From: Poriferisulfidus sp965221375
GTDB lineage: Bacteria > Pseudomonadota > Gammaproteobacteria > Poriferisulfidales > Poriferisulfidaceae
Direction: 5' to 3'
Assembly: GCA_965221375.1 (NCBI GenBank)
Contig: OZ244883.1
Span: 620,001 to 684,000 of the forward strand
Length of the DNA stretch: 64,000 nucleotides
In this document: positions 7,650-15,035 of the stretch, piece after piece
Layout: every line of letters begins with the position of its first letter
How positions within the stretch are numbered: the stretch's first letter is position 1
Notes under the pieces: generated by a model
Database searches by the model: none
Told to the model about the DNA's origin: nothing
What the model saw: only the letters and a program-made list of their open reading frames with translations
Made by a program: the position numbers and the translations under genes

Positions 7650-8788
7650 CGCCCGGGTATCAAGTCCAGAAGCTTTTCAATGATGGTGCGGTAAATATCG
7701 ACCAACTGTTCCAAATCGTGTACTCGCACGCATTCATCAATTTTGTGAATGCTGGCATTGACAGGGCCAAATTCCGCCACCTCCGCACCGGTAGGTCTTA
7801 GGAAGCGCCCATCCGAGGTGCCTCCGGCCGTACTCAAGTCGGGGGTGATATCCAAGATTTCCGAGACGACTTGTTGACAAACACTGGTGAGGGTGCCGGC
7901 GGGAGTCAAATAAGGGAGGCTGGGCATCTCCCACTCAAGTTTGTAATCCAGTTCCTCGGCCTCCAACATCTCCACCAGGCGTGCCTGCAGTTGTTCGGCG
8001 GTGACTTCCGTGGAATAGCGCCAGTTGAAATCCGCCGTCAGTGTGCCGGGGATTACGTTGCCGGCACCGGTGCCGCTATTTAGGTTTGAGATCTGGAACT
8101 GAGTCGGTGGAAAATCCGCATTGCCTTGGTCCCAGGGAGTCTTGACCCACTGTTGCAGAACCGGGCTGAAGCGATGGATGGGGTTGTCGCACAAATCAGG
8201 ATAGGCAATATGGCCTTGAATGCCGGAGACGGTTAAACGCCCAGACAAGGAACCGCGTCGTCCGTTTTTGATGGTGTCGCCCAACTGCTCGTGGCAACTG
8301 GGTTCACCCACAACGCACCAGGTCGGGTGGTCACCTCGCTGTTCCAGCACGGTGATGGCCTGACGAATCCCGTCGACGGCCGGGCCTTCCTCATCACTGG
8401 TCAGCAGCAAGCCGACCGATCCCGGGTGTTCTGGATGTTGCGCAACGTATTGGGCGCATGCAAGCGTCATGGCTGCAACGCTTCCCTTCATGTCTGCCGC
8501 ACCTCGCCCATACAGCATGCCGTCGTGCACCGTAGGTGTGAAAGGGTCGCTTTGCCATTGCTCGACTGGGCCCGTGGGTACCACATCGGTATGGCCGGCG
8601 AACATGATCAGAGGTTGTGCGGTGCCATGACGCACCCAGAGGTTGTCGACTTTGCCGAACGGGAGAGATTCGGCAACAAAGTTGTGAGCTGCGAGATGTC
8701 GGGCAATAAGCGCTTGGCACCCCGCATCGTCGGGGGTGAGGGAGCGGCGCTCAATCAAGGCGCAGGCAAGTTCGAGTACGTCTGACAT
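7646..8788 (-). CDS. dapE: Succinyl-diaminopimelate desuccinylase
   Basis: DapE removes succinate from N-succinyl-LL-diaminopimelate in lysine and peptidoglycan precursor synthesis. It is a 380-residue M20 di-zinc peptidase. The metal ligands lie in MFAGHTDVVPTGP, YGRGAADMKGS and TSDEEGPAVDG, and the late FGPVNASIHKIDECV segment supplies the last histidine. It is the third gene of a dapD-ArsC-like-dapE unit, the common gammaproteobacterial arrangement. Confidence 0.95.
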   Translation of the reverse strand: MSDVLELACALIERRSLTPDDAGCQALIARHLAAHNFVAESLPFGKVDNLWVRHGTAQPLIMFAGHTDVVPTGPVEQWQSDPFTPTVHDGMLYGRGAADMKGSVAAMTLACAQYVAQHPEHPGSVGLLLTSDEEGPAVDGIRQAITVLEQRGDHPTWCVVGEPSCHEQLGDTIKNGRRGSLSGRLTVSGIQGHIAYPDLCDNPIHRFSPVLQQWVKTPWDQGNADFPPTQFQISNLNSGTGAGNVIPGTLTADFNWRYSTEVTAEQLQARLVEMLEAEELDYKLEWEMPSLPYLTPAGTLTSVCQQVVSEILDITPDLSTAGGTSDGRFLRPTGAEVAEFGPVNASIHKIDECVRVHDLEQLVDIYRTIIEKLLDLIPGR

Positions 8789-8792
8789 CAGG

Positions 8793-9140
8793 TTAAGTCT
8801 TCAAAGCGTGTGCCCACGCCGCGTCACTCATGCCGACATATAAGTCGCCATCAATTTCCAGTAATGGGCGTTTCAGCAGAGTGGGACGCTTCAAGATCAA
8901 GTCGACTGCAGAGGCTGAATTGATATTTGAGCGCTCTGCTTCCGATAATTCGCGCCATGTGGTACTGCGACGGTTGATCAGGGTGTCAGTCCCCAATGCT
9001 TCCAGCCAGTGCTGAACCTGGTCGCGTTCCAGTCCATCCACGCGATAATCGTGGAAGTGATAGTCCAACCCTTGCTGGCTCAGTTGATGTCGCGCGGCGC
9101 GCACCTTGTCGCAGTTGGCGATTCCATACATCGTAATCAT
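8793..9140 (-). CDS. ArsC-family thioredoxin-fold reductase (YffB-like)
   Basis: A 115-residue protein of the ArsC/Spx thioredoxin-fold family. The N-terminus MYGIANCDKVRAARHQL carries a single active-site cysteine, and RRSTTWRELSE and KRPLLE match the YffB subgroup. Arsenate reductase activity is not implied; YffB-type proteins are thought to be glutathione-dependent thiol reductases. The gene sits between dapD (four-base overlap) and dapE (four-base gap), a position conserved in many gammaproteobacteria. No functional link to diaminopimelate synthesis is established. Confidence 0.88.
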   Translation of the reverse strand: MITMYGIANCDKVRAARHQLSQQGLDYHFHDYRVDGLERDQVQHWLEALGTDTLINRRSTTWRELSEAERSNINSASAVDLILKRPTLLKRPLLEIDGDLYVGMSDAAWAHALKT

Positions 9141-9970
9141 GCGGACTCGTCGGCTGCTTCACGCAGTAAGGTATTAATCCCTACTTTTTGACGGGTTTTT
9201 TCGTCCACTTGCTTGACAATAACTGCACAAGCAAGGCTGTAGCGTCCGTCCGGGGAAGGCAGCGAGCCGGGCACGACCACGGCGCCGGCAGGCACTCGTC
9301 CGTAGGTGACGGTATCTTGCGTCCGATCGTAAATGCGGGTGCTTTGGCCAATGAAGACCCCCATGGAAATGACCGCCCCTCGTTCGACAATCACCCCTTC
9401 GACAATTTCCGAACGGGCTCCGATAAAACAGTCGTCTTCAATGATAGTCGGGGCCGCCTGCAGAGGTTCGAGTACTCCGCCGATGCCCACGCCGCCGGAG
9501 AGATGAACGTTTTTGCCGATTTGCGCACAAGAACCTACCGTTGCCCAAGTATCGACCATCGTGCCGCGGCCGACGTAAGCGCCGATGTTGACAAAACTGG
9601 GCATCATCACGACCCCCGGGGCCACGTAACTGCCGAAACGGGCAGTTGCCGGAGGCACTACACGCACACCGCCGCGTTCCAAATCTTCAAGGGAGCATTC
9701 CGCAAAACGACTGATCACTTTGTCGCGATAACGGGTGTGGCCGCCTTCGATGATGTCATTGTCGGTGATGCGAAATGACAGCAAGACTGCTTTTTTCAGC
9801 CATTCGTGTATCACCCATTGGCCATCGACCGGTTCGGCGACACGCAATTTGCCGTTATTGAGACCCTGCAGCGCCGAGTGCACCGCTTCGCGGATATCGG
9901 AAGGCGTGGTAATGGGAGTTAACTGTTCGCGTTGTTCGAAAGCTTGTTCTATCGTCTCTTGGAGCATCAT
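9137..9970 (-). CDS. dapD: Tetrahydrodipicolinate N-succinyltransferase
   Basis: DapD transfers succinate from succinyl-CoA to tetrahydrodipicolinate, the step before aminotransfer in diaminopimelate synthesis. It has about 278 residues. After a helical N-terminal domain, a left-handed beta-helix of hexapeptide repeats begins near residue 108 (GSYVAPGVVMMPSFVNIGAY), with VGIGGVLEPLQAAPTIIEDD and EIVEGVIVERGAVISMGVFI. Two adjacent ATGs (9970, 9967) are the likely starts; a TTG six bases upstream is less likely. It is the first gene of the dap cluster. Confidence 0.94.
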   Translation of the reverse strand: MMLQETIEQAFEQREQLTPITTPSDIREAVHSALQGLNNGKLRVAEPVDGQWVIHEWLKKAVLLSFRITDNDIIEGGHTRYRDKVISRFAECSLEDLERGGVRVVPPATARFGSYVAPGVVMMPSFVNIGAYVGRGTMVDTWATVGSCAQIGKNVHLSGGVGIGGVLEPLQAAPTIIEDDCFIGARSEIVEGVIVERGAVISMGVFIGQSTRIYDRTQDTVTYGRVPAGAVVVPGSLPSPDGRYSLACAVIVKQVDEKTRQKVGINTLLREAADESA

Positions 9971-10070
9971 CAACAAAAGGGCTGAACTTGCGCGCTATGT
10001 TAACAGGAAACACCCGACTCGATAGTGTGCTCTCGGAATTTCCCCAAGTGCGCTGCTTACGCCGTCTGGG

Positions 10071-10970
10071 TCATGCCGCCAGAAACAACTCCAGGTAGCG
10101 GTCCGTCAGCAGCAGCATGAACAAGGCCATGAGATAAACAATCGAATAAGTGAAAGTCGGCATGGCCAGGCGGTTGGAATCTTCGACCTGCATACGGATT
10201 GCGTAGCCCAAAAATATACCATTGAGAATCAAAGCCCCAATCAAATAAGTCAAGCCGGACAACCCAATCACAAAAGGCAAGAGACTGACTGCGCTCAGCA
10301 AAACGGTGTAAAACGTGATCTGCAGCCGCGTGTAGCGATCGCCATGGGTGACCGGCAGCATGGGGATTTCCGTTTTGGCGTAATCTTCCTTGCGGTGCAG
10401 AGCGAGCGCCCAAAAATGCGGAGGCGTCCACACAAAAATAACTAAAAACAGTGCCAGAGCACCGGGATCAATGGAGTCGGTGACGGCGGTCCAGCCGAGC
10501 AGCGGCGGCGTGGCGCCCGCAGCCCCTCCAATGACAATATTCTGAGGGGTGGCGCGTTTCAGGTACAGGGTGTAGATCAGCGCGTAGCCGATAAGTGAAC
10601 CCAGGGTAAGCCAAGCCGTCAGCGCATTGACGGTCCCCAGCAGAAGTGCGAGACCGAGGCCTGCCAGCACGATGGCGAAGCTCAAAACTTGAGGGGTCCG
10701 CAGCACGCCGCGCGGCAAAGGCCGCGCCTGGGTGCGACTCATGCGGGCATCAAGATGCTGATCGGCGATTTGGTTGATTGCGGCGGCCGCAGCAGCCATG
10801 AGGGTGATGCCGACGATGCCGTACAGCATCTGCAGCGGCGCCTGCATCAAGGGGTCGGCCAAGACCATCCCGATCATGACGGTGAAGGTCATCAACGCCA
10901 CCACGCGAGGCTTGGTGACCTCCAAATAATCCTTCCATGTGGCGCGGTCGTTTTGGGAAGCGCTCATCAT
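10071..10970 (-). CDS. ctaB: Protoheme IX farnesyltransferase (heme O synthase)
   Basis: This UbiA-family membrane prenyltransferase adds farnesyl to heme B to make heme O. The 299-residue protein has about nine membrane segments. The prenyl-diphosphate and Mg-binding loop is NQIADQHLDARMSRTQARPL (about residues 106-125), and TPPHFWALALHRKEDY is the family's second loop. It is the last gene of the cytochrome oxidase cluster and overlaps ctaA by four bases, fitting heme A supply for the aa3 oxidase encoded upstream. Confidence 0.95.
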   Translation of the reverse strand: MMSASQNDRATWKDYLEVTKPRVVALMTFTVMIGMVLADPLMQAPLQMLYGIVGITLMAAAAAAINQIADQHLDARMSRTQARPLPRGVLRTPQVLSFAIVLAGLGLALLLGTVNALTAWLTLGSLIGYALIYTLYLKRATPQNIVIGGAAGATPPLLGWTAVTDSIDPGALALFLVIFVWTPPHFWALALHRKEDYAKTEIPMLPVTHGDRYTRLQITFYTVLLSAVSLLPFVIGLSGLTYLIGALILNGIFLGYAIRMQVEDSNRLAMPTFTYSIVYLMALFMLLLTDRYLELFLAA

Positions 10971-11962
10971 GTCGTGCCTGCTCTTTGAAGCAGGCGTAAT
11001 TGCGTCAGAAGAGCCAGCAGAAGTAAGGCGGCCACACCGTTGTGAGCGGTGGCCACGGCAAGGGGAAGTTGCCAGACGACATTGCCGATACCGAGCCCAA
11101 TCTGAAGTAAAAGGAGGATCAAAATCACTCCCCCGGTCCGCCTCCAGACACCTACGCGACTGCGTAGGCTTGCGCCGACCAAAAGCAAAATAACGAGAAA
11201 AGTAATCAGGGCGCCTATTCGATGGGTGATATGGATCGCAATACGGGCGGGGCTGTCAAGAACGCCAAACTCGTAGTTGACATGCAGGCCTCGCCATAAA
11301 ACAAAGGCTTCGGAGAAATCCATACCGGCAGGCCACCATTCCTCGCGGCAGGCCGGAAAATCCGGGCAGGCGAGGGCGGCGTAATTCGTACTGGTCCAGC
11401 CGCCGAGCGTGATTTGAACAATCAATACTCCCAGTGCCGCGAAGCATCCGTAGCGTAGCAATGGCGGCGCTCTTGAGACCGGTGGTTGAGGCCAGTTTCG
11501 GTGGCGCATCAGCAGCCACCACAGCCAACTTAGTGTTGCGAAACCCCCGAGCAGGTGAAGGGTCACAATCAAAGGTTTGAGCTGCAGGGTGACGGTCCAC
11601 ATTCCCAGCAACGCTTGCGCAATGATCAGTGCCAACAATCCCAGCACACTGGCTTTGAGTCGCTTGTCGCCGTAATCTCCGAAGCACAGAAATGTCAGGA
11701 CCAGTACCAGCAGGCCCAAAGCTCCCGCCAGATAGCGATGGAGCATTTCCCGAAAGGCCTTGCCGGCGTCATACACACCGCGAGGATCTTGCGCCTCGGC
11801 GGCGGCAATCTCTTGAGGGGTCTCCGGAATGGACGTGAGGTGTCCGTAACACCCCGGCCAGTCCGGGCATCCAAGTCCGGCATCGGTCAGTCGCACGAAG
11901 GCGCCGACGACAATGACCACCAGAGCGAGTCCGACGGTGAACGTCAGGAGACGAGCAAACAT
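10967..11962 (-). CDS. ctaA: Heme A synthase (COX15/CtaA)
   Basis: CtaA oxidises the C8 methyl of heme O to formyl, producing heme A for cytochrome aa3. The 331-residue protein has eight predicted membrane segments. Characteristic pieces are GAFVRLTDAGLGCPDWPGCY near the N-terminus, FREMLHRYLAGALG with a heme-ligand histidine, HLLGGFATLSWLWW, and ITHRIGALITFLVILLL. The short loop CPDFPACREEWW holds a second cysteine pair. It lies between the SCO-like gene (six-base gap) and ctaB (four-base overlap). Confidence 0.95.
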   Translation of the reverse strand: MFARLLTFTVGLALVVIVVGAFVRLTDAGLGCPDWPGCYGHLTSIPETPQEIAAAEAQDPRGVYDAGKAFREMLHRYLAGALGLLVLVLTFLCFGDYGDKRLKASVLGLLALIIAQALLGMWTVTLQLKPLIVTLHLLGGFATLSWLWWLLMRHRNWPQPPVSRAPPLLRYGCFAALGVLIVQITLGGWTSTNYAALACPDFPACREEWWPAGMDFSEAFVLWRGLHVNYEFGVLDSPARIAIHITHRIGALITFLVILLLVGASLRSRVGVWRRTGGVILILLLLQIGLGIGNVVWQLPLAVATAHNGVAALLLLALLTQLRLLQRAGTT

Positions 11963-11968
11963 GACGAT

Positions 11969-12556
11969 TCAGCCAATCCGTGAAGCAGCGAGCAGACGCT
12001 TGAGGTCCTTGAGTAACCCCCGGGAAGTAGTTTGCTGGTCGTAGCGCATCATCAGATTGCCCAGAGGGTCGACGAGAAACAGAGAGTCGTTCGGCAAGTC
12101 CGCAAAAGGCTGTGGATCGAAATCCTGCGGCTGCACCCGCACGTACTGGGGATCAAAACGCATTAAAACACTTTGGTAATCAAGGCGTTGTCCCTCATGC
12201 TCCAGCAAGATGATGATTTGGGCTCGAGGACGCTTGGAGCCCAGGGATTCCCAGACTTGGCGCATCATGAATAAAGTTGCTTCGCAGTTCAGGTCGCAGG
12301 TTTTGGCTTGTGCGCGGTACAGGAGGGTCCATCGTCCAGACTGTTCGGGTCCCCGAAACAGAGAAACATCCAGCGGGCGTGCAGGTGCGATTAGGTGGCC
12401 ATGGCTGTGTCCGCCCAAATCTTGACGCAATTGCGGGTTGTAATACAGCACCGCGGAAGCAATCAGCGGGCCGATAAACGCCAGCACCAGTCCGAGCAAA
12501 TAAAAGCGCGAGCGCAACAGGCGCCGGTCCGCAGGATGAGAGCCTAAATGAAACAT
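11969..12556 (-). CDS. SCO-like oxidase assembly protein, unassigned
   Basis: A 195-residue protein with one N-terminal membrane segment (YLLGLVLAFIGPLIASAVLY) and a periplasmic domain that looks thioredoxin-like. It carries TCDLNCEATLFMMRQV, a CxxxC arrangement like the copper site of SCO1, and ends with LFLVDPLGNLMMRYDQQT, a typical SCO-type strand. The canonical CPxxCP context is not conserved, so copper binding is inferred. An equivalent uncharacterised gene sits between SURF1 and ctaA in other gammaproteobacterial oxidase clusters. The ATG at 12556 overlaps the SURF1 stop by one base; upstream codons in frame lie inside SURF1. Confidence 0.75.
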   Translation of the reverse strand: MFHLGSHPADRRLLRSRFYLLGLVLAFIGPLIASAVLYYNPQLRQDLGGHSHGHLIAPARPLDVSLFRGPEQSGRWTLLYRAQAKTCDLNCEATLFMMRQVWESLGSKRPRAQIIILLEHEGQRLDYQSVLMRFDPQYVRVQPQDFDPQPFADLPNDSLFLVDPLGNLMMRYDQQTTSRGLLKDLKRLLAASRIG

Positions 12557-13284
12557 CAGGAGTTGCGGGAGACGCGAAACAGATACCAGACCAATAAAAA
12601 GACGGCAATGGCGGCCATCGCAAACCACTGCACCGCATAGCCCGTGTGCTTCTCGGCGGTCATCGGCGATTTCGGCCAGATCCGCAGAAATCCATGGGGT
12701 TGCGTTTCGCCCAATCGCAAGGTGGCCGGCACCAACTCCAGTTCCCCCAGGCGTTCGGCCAACACCGAAAACTCAATCGCCTGGATGACTTGCGGCCAGC
12801 CTCGTCCTTCAAGCAAATAATCGGCATCGACAAACGGATTGAGCTGCGGCTGGTAAAGGGTGCCTTCGATTTGCATTTCCGACGTGTCCAGAGCGGGCAG
12901 GGAAGGAAGTTGGGAGCGTTTTTGCTTGGCCGGCACCCAACCGCGATCAATCAGAATGACCTGTGAGTAATTGGATAGTTCAAAAGGCGTCAAGACGTAA
13001 TAACCCAATTGTTTTTTCACGACCTGATTATCCAAAAGAAAGTGCTGGTCTGCGTATTGCCCGCGCAGACGAACCCGTCGTCCTTCCAGGGGAGTGATTT
13101 CTTCATCCGGGAAATGTGTAAGATAGACGGGCGACAGTTGGTTGCGTTCCTGGGCCTGTTGTGCTTGGTCCCGCCGCTCGTCGGCACGCTCCAGTTGCCA
13201 GAATCCCAGAGATAAAAAAATCGTGATAATTGCCAAAGCGCCCAGTTTGACCAGAATATCGGGAGTGGGGGCGCGCCTGCTCAT
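12556..13284 (-). CDS. SURF1-family oxidase assembly protein
   Basis: SURF1 proteins help place heme A in subunit I of cytochrome c oxidase. The 242-residue protein has the standard layout of two membrane helices flanking a periplasmic domain: residues about 11-26 (LGALAIITIFLSLGFWQLER, with the conserved GFWQLxR) and about 216-234 (WFAMAAIAVFLLVWYLF). The domain includes VILIDRGWVP and the C-terminal GYAVQWFAM motif. The start lies 15 bases from the divergent DUF2909 gene, and neither start has a clear ribosome-binding site. Confidence 0.92.
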   Translation of the reverse strand: MSRRAPTPDILVKLGALAIITIFLSLGFWQLERADERRDQAQQAQERNQLSPVYLTHFPDEEITPLEGRRVRLRGQYADQHFLLDNQVVKKQLGYYVLTPFELSNYSQVILIDRGWVPAKQKRSQLPSLPALDTSEMQIEGTLYQPQLNPFVDADYLLEGRGWPQVIQAIEFSVLAERLGELELVPATLRLGETQPHGFLRIWPKSPMTAEKHTGYAVQWFAMAAIAVFLLVWYLFRVSRNS

Positions 13285-13299
13285 ACGTCGCGTTCGGTT

Positions 13300-13512
13300 G
13301 TGAAAATACTTGTCATTTTGTTGCTGGCCGCCATCTTGGCCAGTTTGTTTTCCGCCTTGACGTACCTGGTGCGGGACCGGGGGCAGAGCAATCGGGTCGC
13401 CCGTGCGCTGACTTGGCGCATCGGCCTGTCCATCGGGTTGTTCGTATTGTTGCTACTGGCAGGTTGGATGGGCTGGATCCAGCCGCATGGGGTATACCCG
13501 CAATCGGGTTGA
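13300..13512 (+). CDS. DUF2909 twin-transmembrane protein, antisense in the cox cluster
   Basis: A 70-residue membrane protein with two hydrophobic helices (VILLLAAILASLFSALTYLV and LSIGLFVLLLLAGWMGW) joined by the basic stretch RDRGQSNRVARALTWR. This is the pattern of the small DUF2909 proteins found in many proteobacterial aa3 oxidase clusters; the function is unknown. It starts with GTG. It is the only gene in 7.6-26.6 kb on the plus strand, between SURF1 (15 bases) and the 3' end of cox3 (7 bases), so its transcript would be antisense to a continuous cox message. Confidence 0.82.
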   Translation: MKILVILLLAAILASLFSALTYLVRDRGQSNRVARALTWRIGLSIGLFVLLLLAGWMGWIQPHGVYPQSG

Positions 13513-13519
13513 GCAGGGC

Positions 13520-14389
13520 TTACAGCCAATAGACAAAGACAAACAGGCCCAGCCACACCACATCCACGAAGTGCCAGTACCAGGCCGCCGCTTCAAAAGC
13601 GAAGTGGCGCTCCGGATTGAAGTGGCCCGCCATACAGCGCAGCAGTACGACGGTCAGCATCAGGGCGCCGATGGTGACGTGAAGGCCGTGGAAGCCGGTC
13701 AACATGTAGAACGTCGACCCGTAAATGCCGGAGTTGAGGGTGAGATTCAAATCGCTGAAAGCGTGCGCGTATTCGCCGGCCTGCAGGCCGATAAAGATAA
13801 AGCCCAGAGCGACGGTTAGGAACAGTCCAATAATCAGTTGGCCGCGATGGTTGGCTTTGAGGGCGTGGTGCGCCCAGGTCACGGTGGCGCCACTCGTCAA
13901 GAGCACCAGCGTATTGACCGCGGGCAGGCCCCAGGCCGGCATATGCTGGAAATCGCCTCCAATTTCACCGGGTCCATTGGCGGTGTAAGGCCACAAGGCT
14001 TCGTAGCCGCTCCATAAATAGGCGTTGGTAAGCACCCCGGCGCCTTCTCCTCCGAGCCACGGCATCGAGTATTTCCGGGCGTAATACAGCGCTCCGAAAA
14101 ATGCTGCGAAGAACATCACTTCGGAGAAAATGAACCAGAACATGCCCCAGCGGAATGACAGGTCTACCTGTGCGTTGTAGATCGCGGCTTCGTTTTCGTG
14201 AATCACCGTCCCAAACCAGCCGAACATCATCAGCACCACAATCAGGACGCCGCCGGCGAGCAGCCAAGAACCCATCGAGGATTCCAACATCATGAGGGCG
14301 GCCCCGACCATCGCCATGCACACGCCGATAGATCCGACGATCGGCCAATGGCTGGGATTGGGAATGTAATAAAGCGAGGAGTCAGACAT
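13520..14389 (-). CDS. ctaE: Cytochrome c oxidase subunit III
   Basis: Subunit III of the aa3 oxidase, a 289-residue membrane protein with seven helices. Family features include NPSHWPIVGSIGVCMAMVGA near the N-terminus, the conserved FWFIFSEVMFFAAFFGALYY with the acidic residue in the membrane, and FHGLHVTIGALML and AAWYWHFVDVVWLGLFVFVY at the end. It lies five bases after cox11 on the same strand. Its 3' end lies seven bases from the convergent DUF2909 gene. Confidence 0.96.
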   Translation of the reverse strand: MSDSSLYYIPNPSHWPIVGSIGVCMAMVGAALMMLESSMGSWLLAGGVLIVVLMMFGWFGTVIHENEAAIYNAQVDLSFRWGMFWFIFSEVMFFAAFFGALYYARKYSMPWLGGEGAGVLTNAYLWSGYEALWPYTANGPGEIGGDFQHMPAWGLPAVNTLVLLTSGATVTWAHHALKANHRGQLIIGLFLTVALGFIFIGLQAGEYAHAFSDLNLTLNSGIYGSTFYMLTGFHGLHVTIGALMLTVVLLRCMAGHFNPERHFAFEAAAWYWHFVDVVWLGLFVFVYWL

Positions 14390-14394
14390 AACGG

Positions 14395-14946
14395 TTAGCC
14401 GGATTGTGTGCCAGAGCGGGTGATATCAAAAAAGGTGTACGACAGGGTGAGCGTGTCAATTTTCTCGGGCAGCCGTTCACTGACCCGGAACACCAGAGGC
14501 ATGGCCACCCGTTCGCCTGCCGCCAGGGGTTGTTCGTTGAAGCAGAAACATTCCTGCTTGACCAGATGCGGAGCGGCCATCGTCGGGGTCACGCTCGGCA
14601 CTGCCTGTCCAACCATCGGTTGGGCCGTGCGATTGTAAGCATGAAAAACCGTCTGGTACGTTTGCCCGGGCTGCACGACCATTTCAAACTGATCCGGACG
14701 GATATCCCAGGGCATGGAATGGTTGGTGGAGACGACGAACTGTAACGTCACCGTGCGGTCTTGGGCCGGTTGAGATGCGGGCACCTCGGCCTGTGCCGCA
14801 GGCACCGTTAGATTACTGGTCGAACCGGACAGGCCGGTCAGATCGCAGAAGGCGTCGTACAAGGGCACCAGCGCATAGCTGAAGCCCAGCATCAGGACGC
14901 AGACGCCGCCCAGGCGGAGGGCCGTGCGACGGTTAAACCGGTTCAT
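14395..14946 (-). CDS. ctaG: Cytochrome c oxidase assembly protein Cox11/CtaG
   Basis: Cox11 delivers copper to the CuB site of oxidase subunit I. The 183-residue protein has one N-terminal membrane helix (LGGVCVLMLGFSYALVPLYD) followed by a periplasmic immunoglobulin-like domain. The copper-binding CFCF motif is present in QECFCFNEQPLAAGE. It starts inside the stop codon of the 30-residue membrane gene (ATGA) and precedes cox3. Confidence 0.95.
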   Translation of the reverse strand: MNRFNRRTALRLGGVCVLMLGFSYALVPLYDAFCDLTGLSGSTSNLTVPAAQAEVPASQPAQDRTVTLQFVVSTNHSMPWDIRPDQFEMVVQPGQTYQTVFHAYNRTAQPMVGQAVPSVTPTMAAPHLVKQECFCFNEQPLAAGERVAMPLVFRVSERLPEKIDTLTLSYTFFDITRSGTQSG

Positions 14947-15035
14947 GCGGCGTTAGCGACAAGGAAATAGAAGCCGACATAAATGGTCAGCGCAATGGCG
15001 CCGACAATCCAGGCAGTGCGCAATGCGGGCTTCAC
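14943..15035 (-). CDS. 30-residue single-helix membrane protein between ctaD and cox11
   Basis: A 31-codon frame with a GTG start that overlaps the ctaD stop (GTGA) and a stop that overlaps the cox11 start (ATGA). A GGTGG sequence seven bases upstream can act as ribosome-binding site. The product is a short basic N-terminus (KPALRTAW) followed by one hydrophobic helix (IVGAIALTIYVGFYFLVANA). The exact fit between its neighbours and the membrane-helix composition argue for a real gene. Tiny single-helix proteins of unknown role occur at this place in other proteobacterial oxidase clusters. It could be an oxidase subunit or an assembly aid. Confidence 0.72.
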   Translation of the reverse strand: MKPALRTAWIVGAIALTIYVGFYFLVANAA

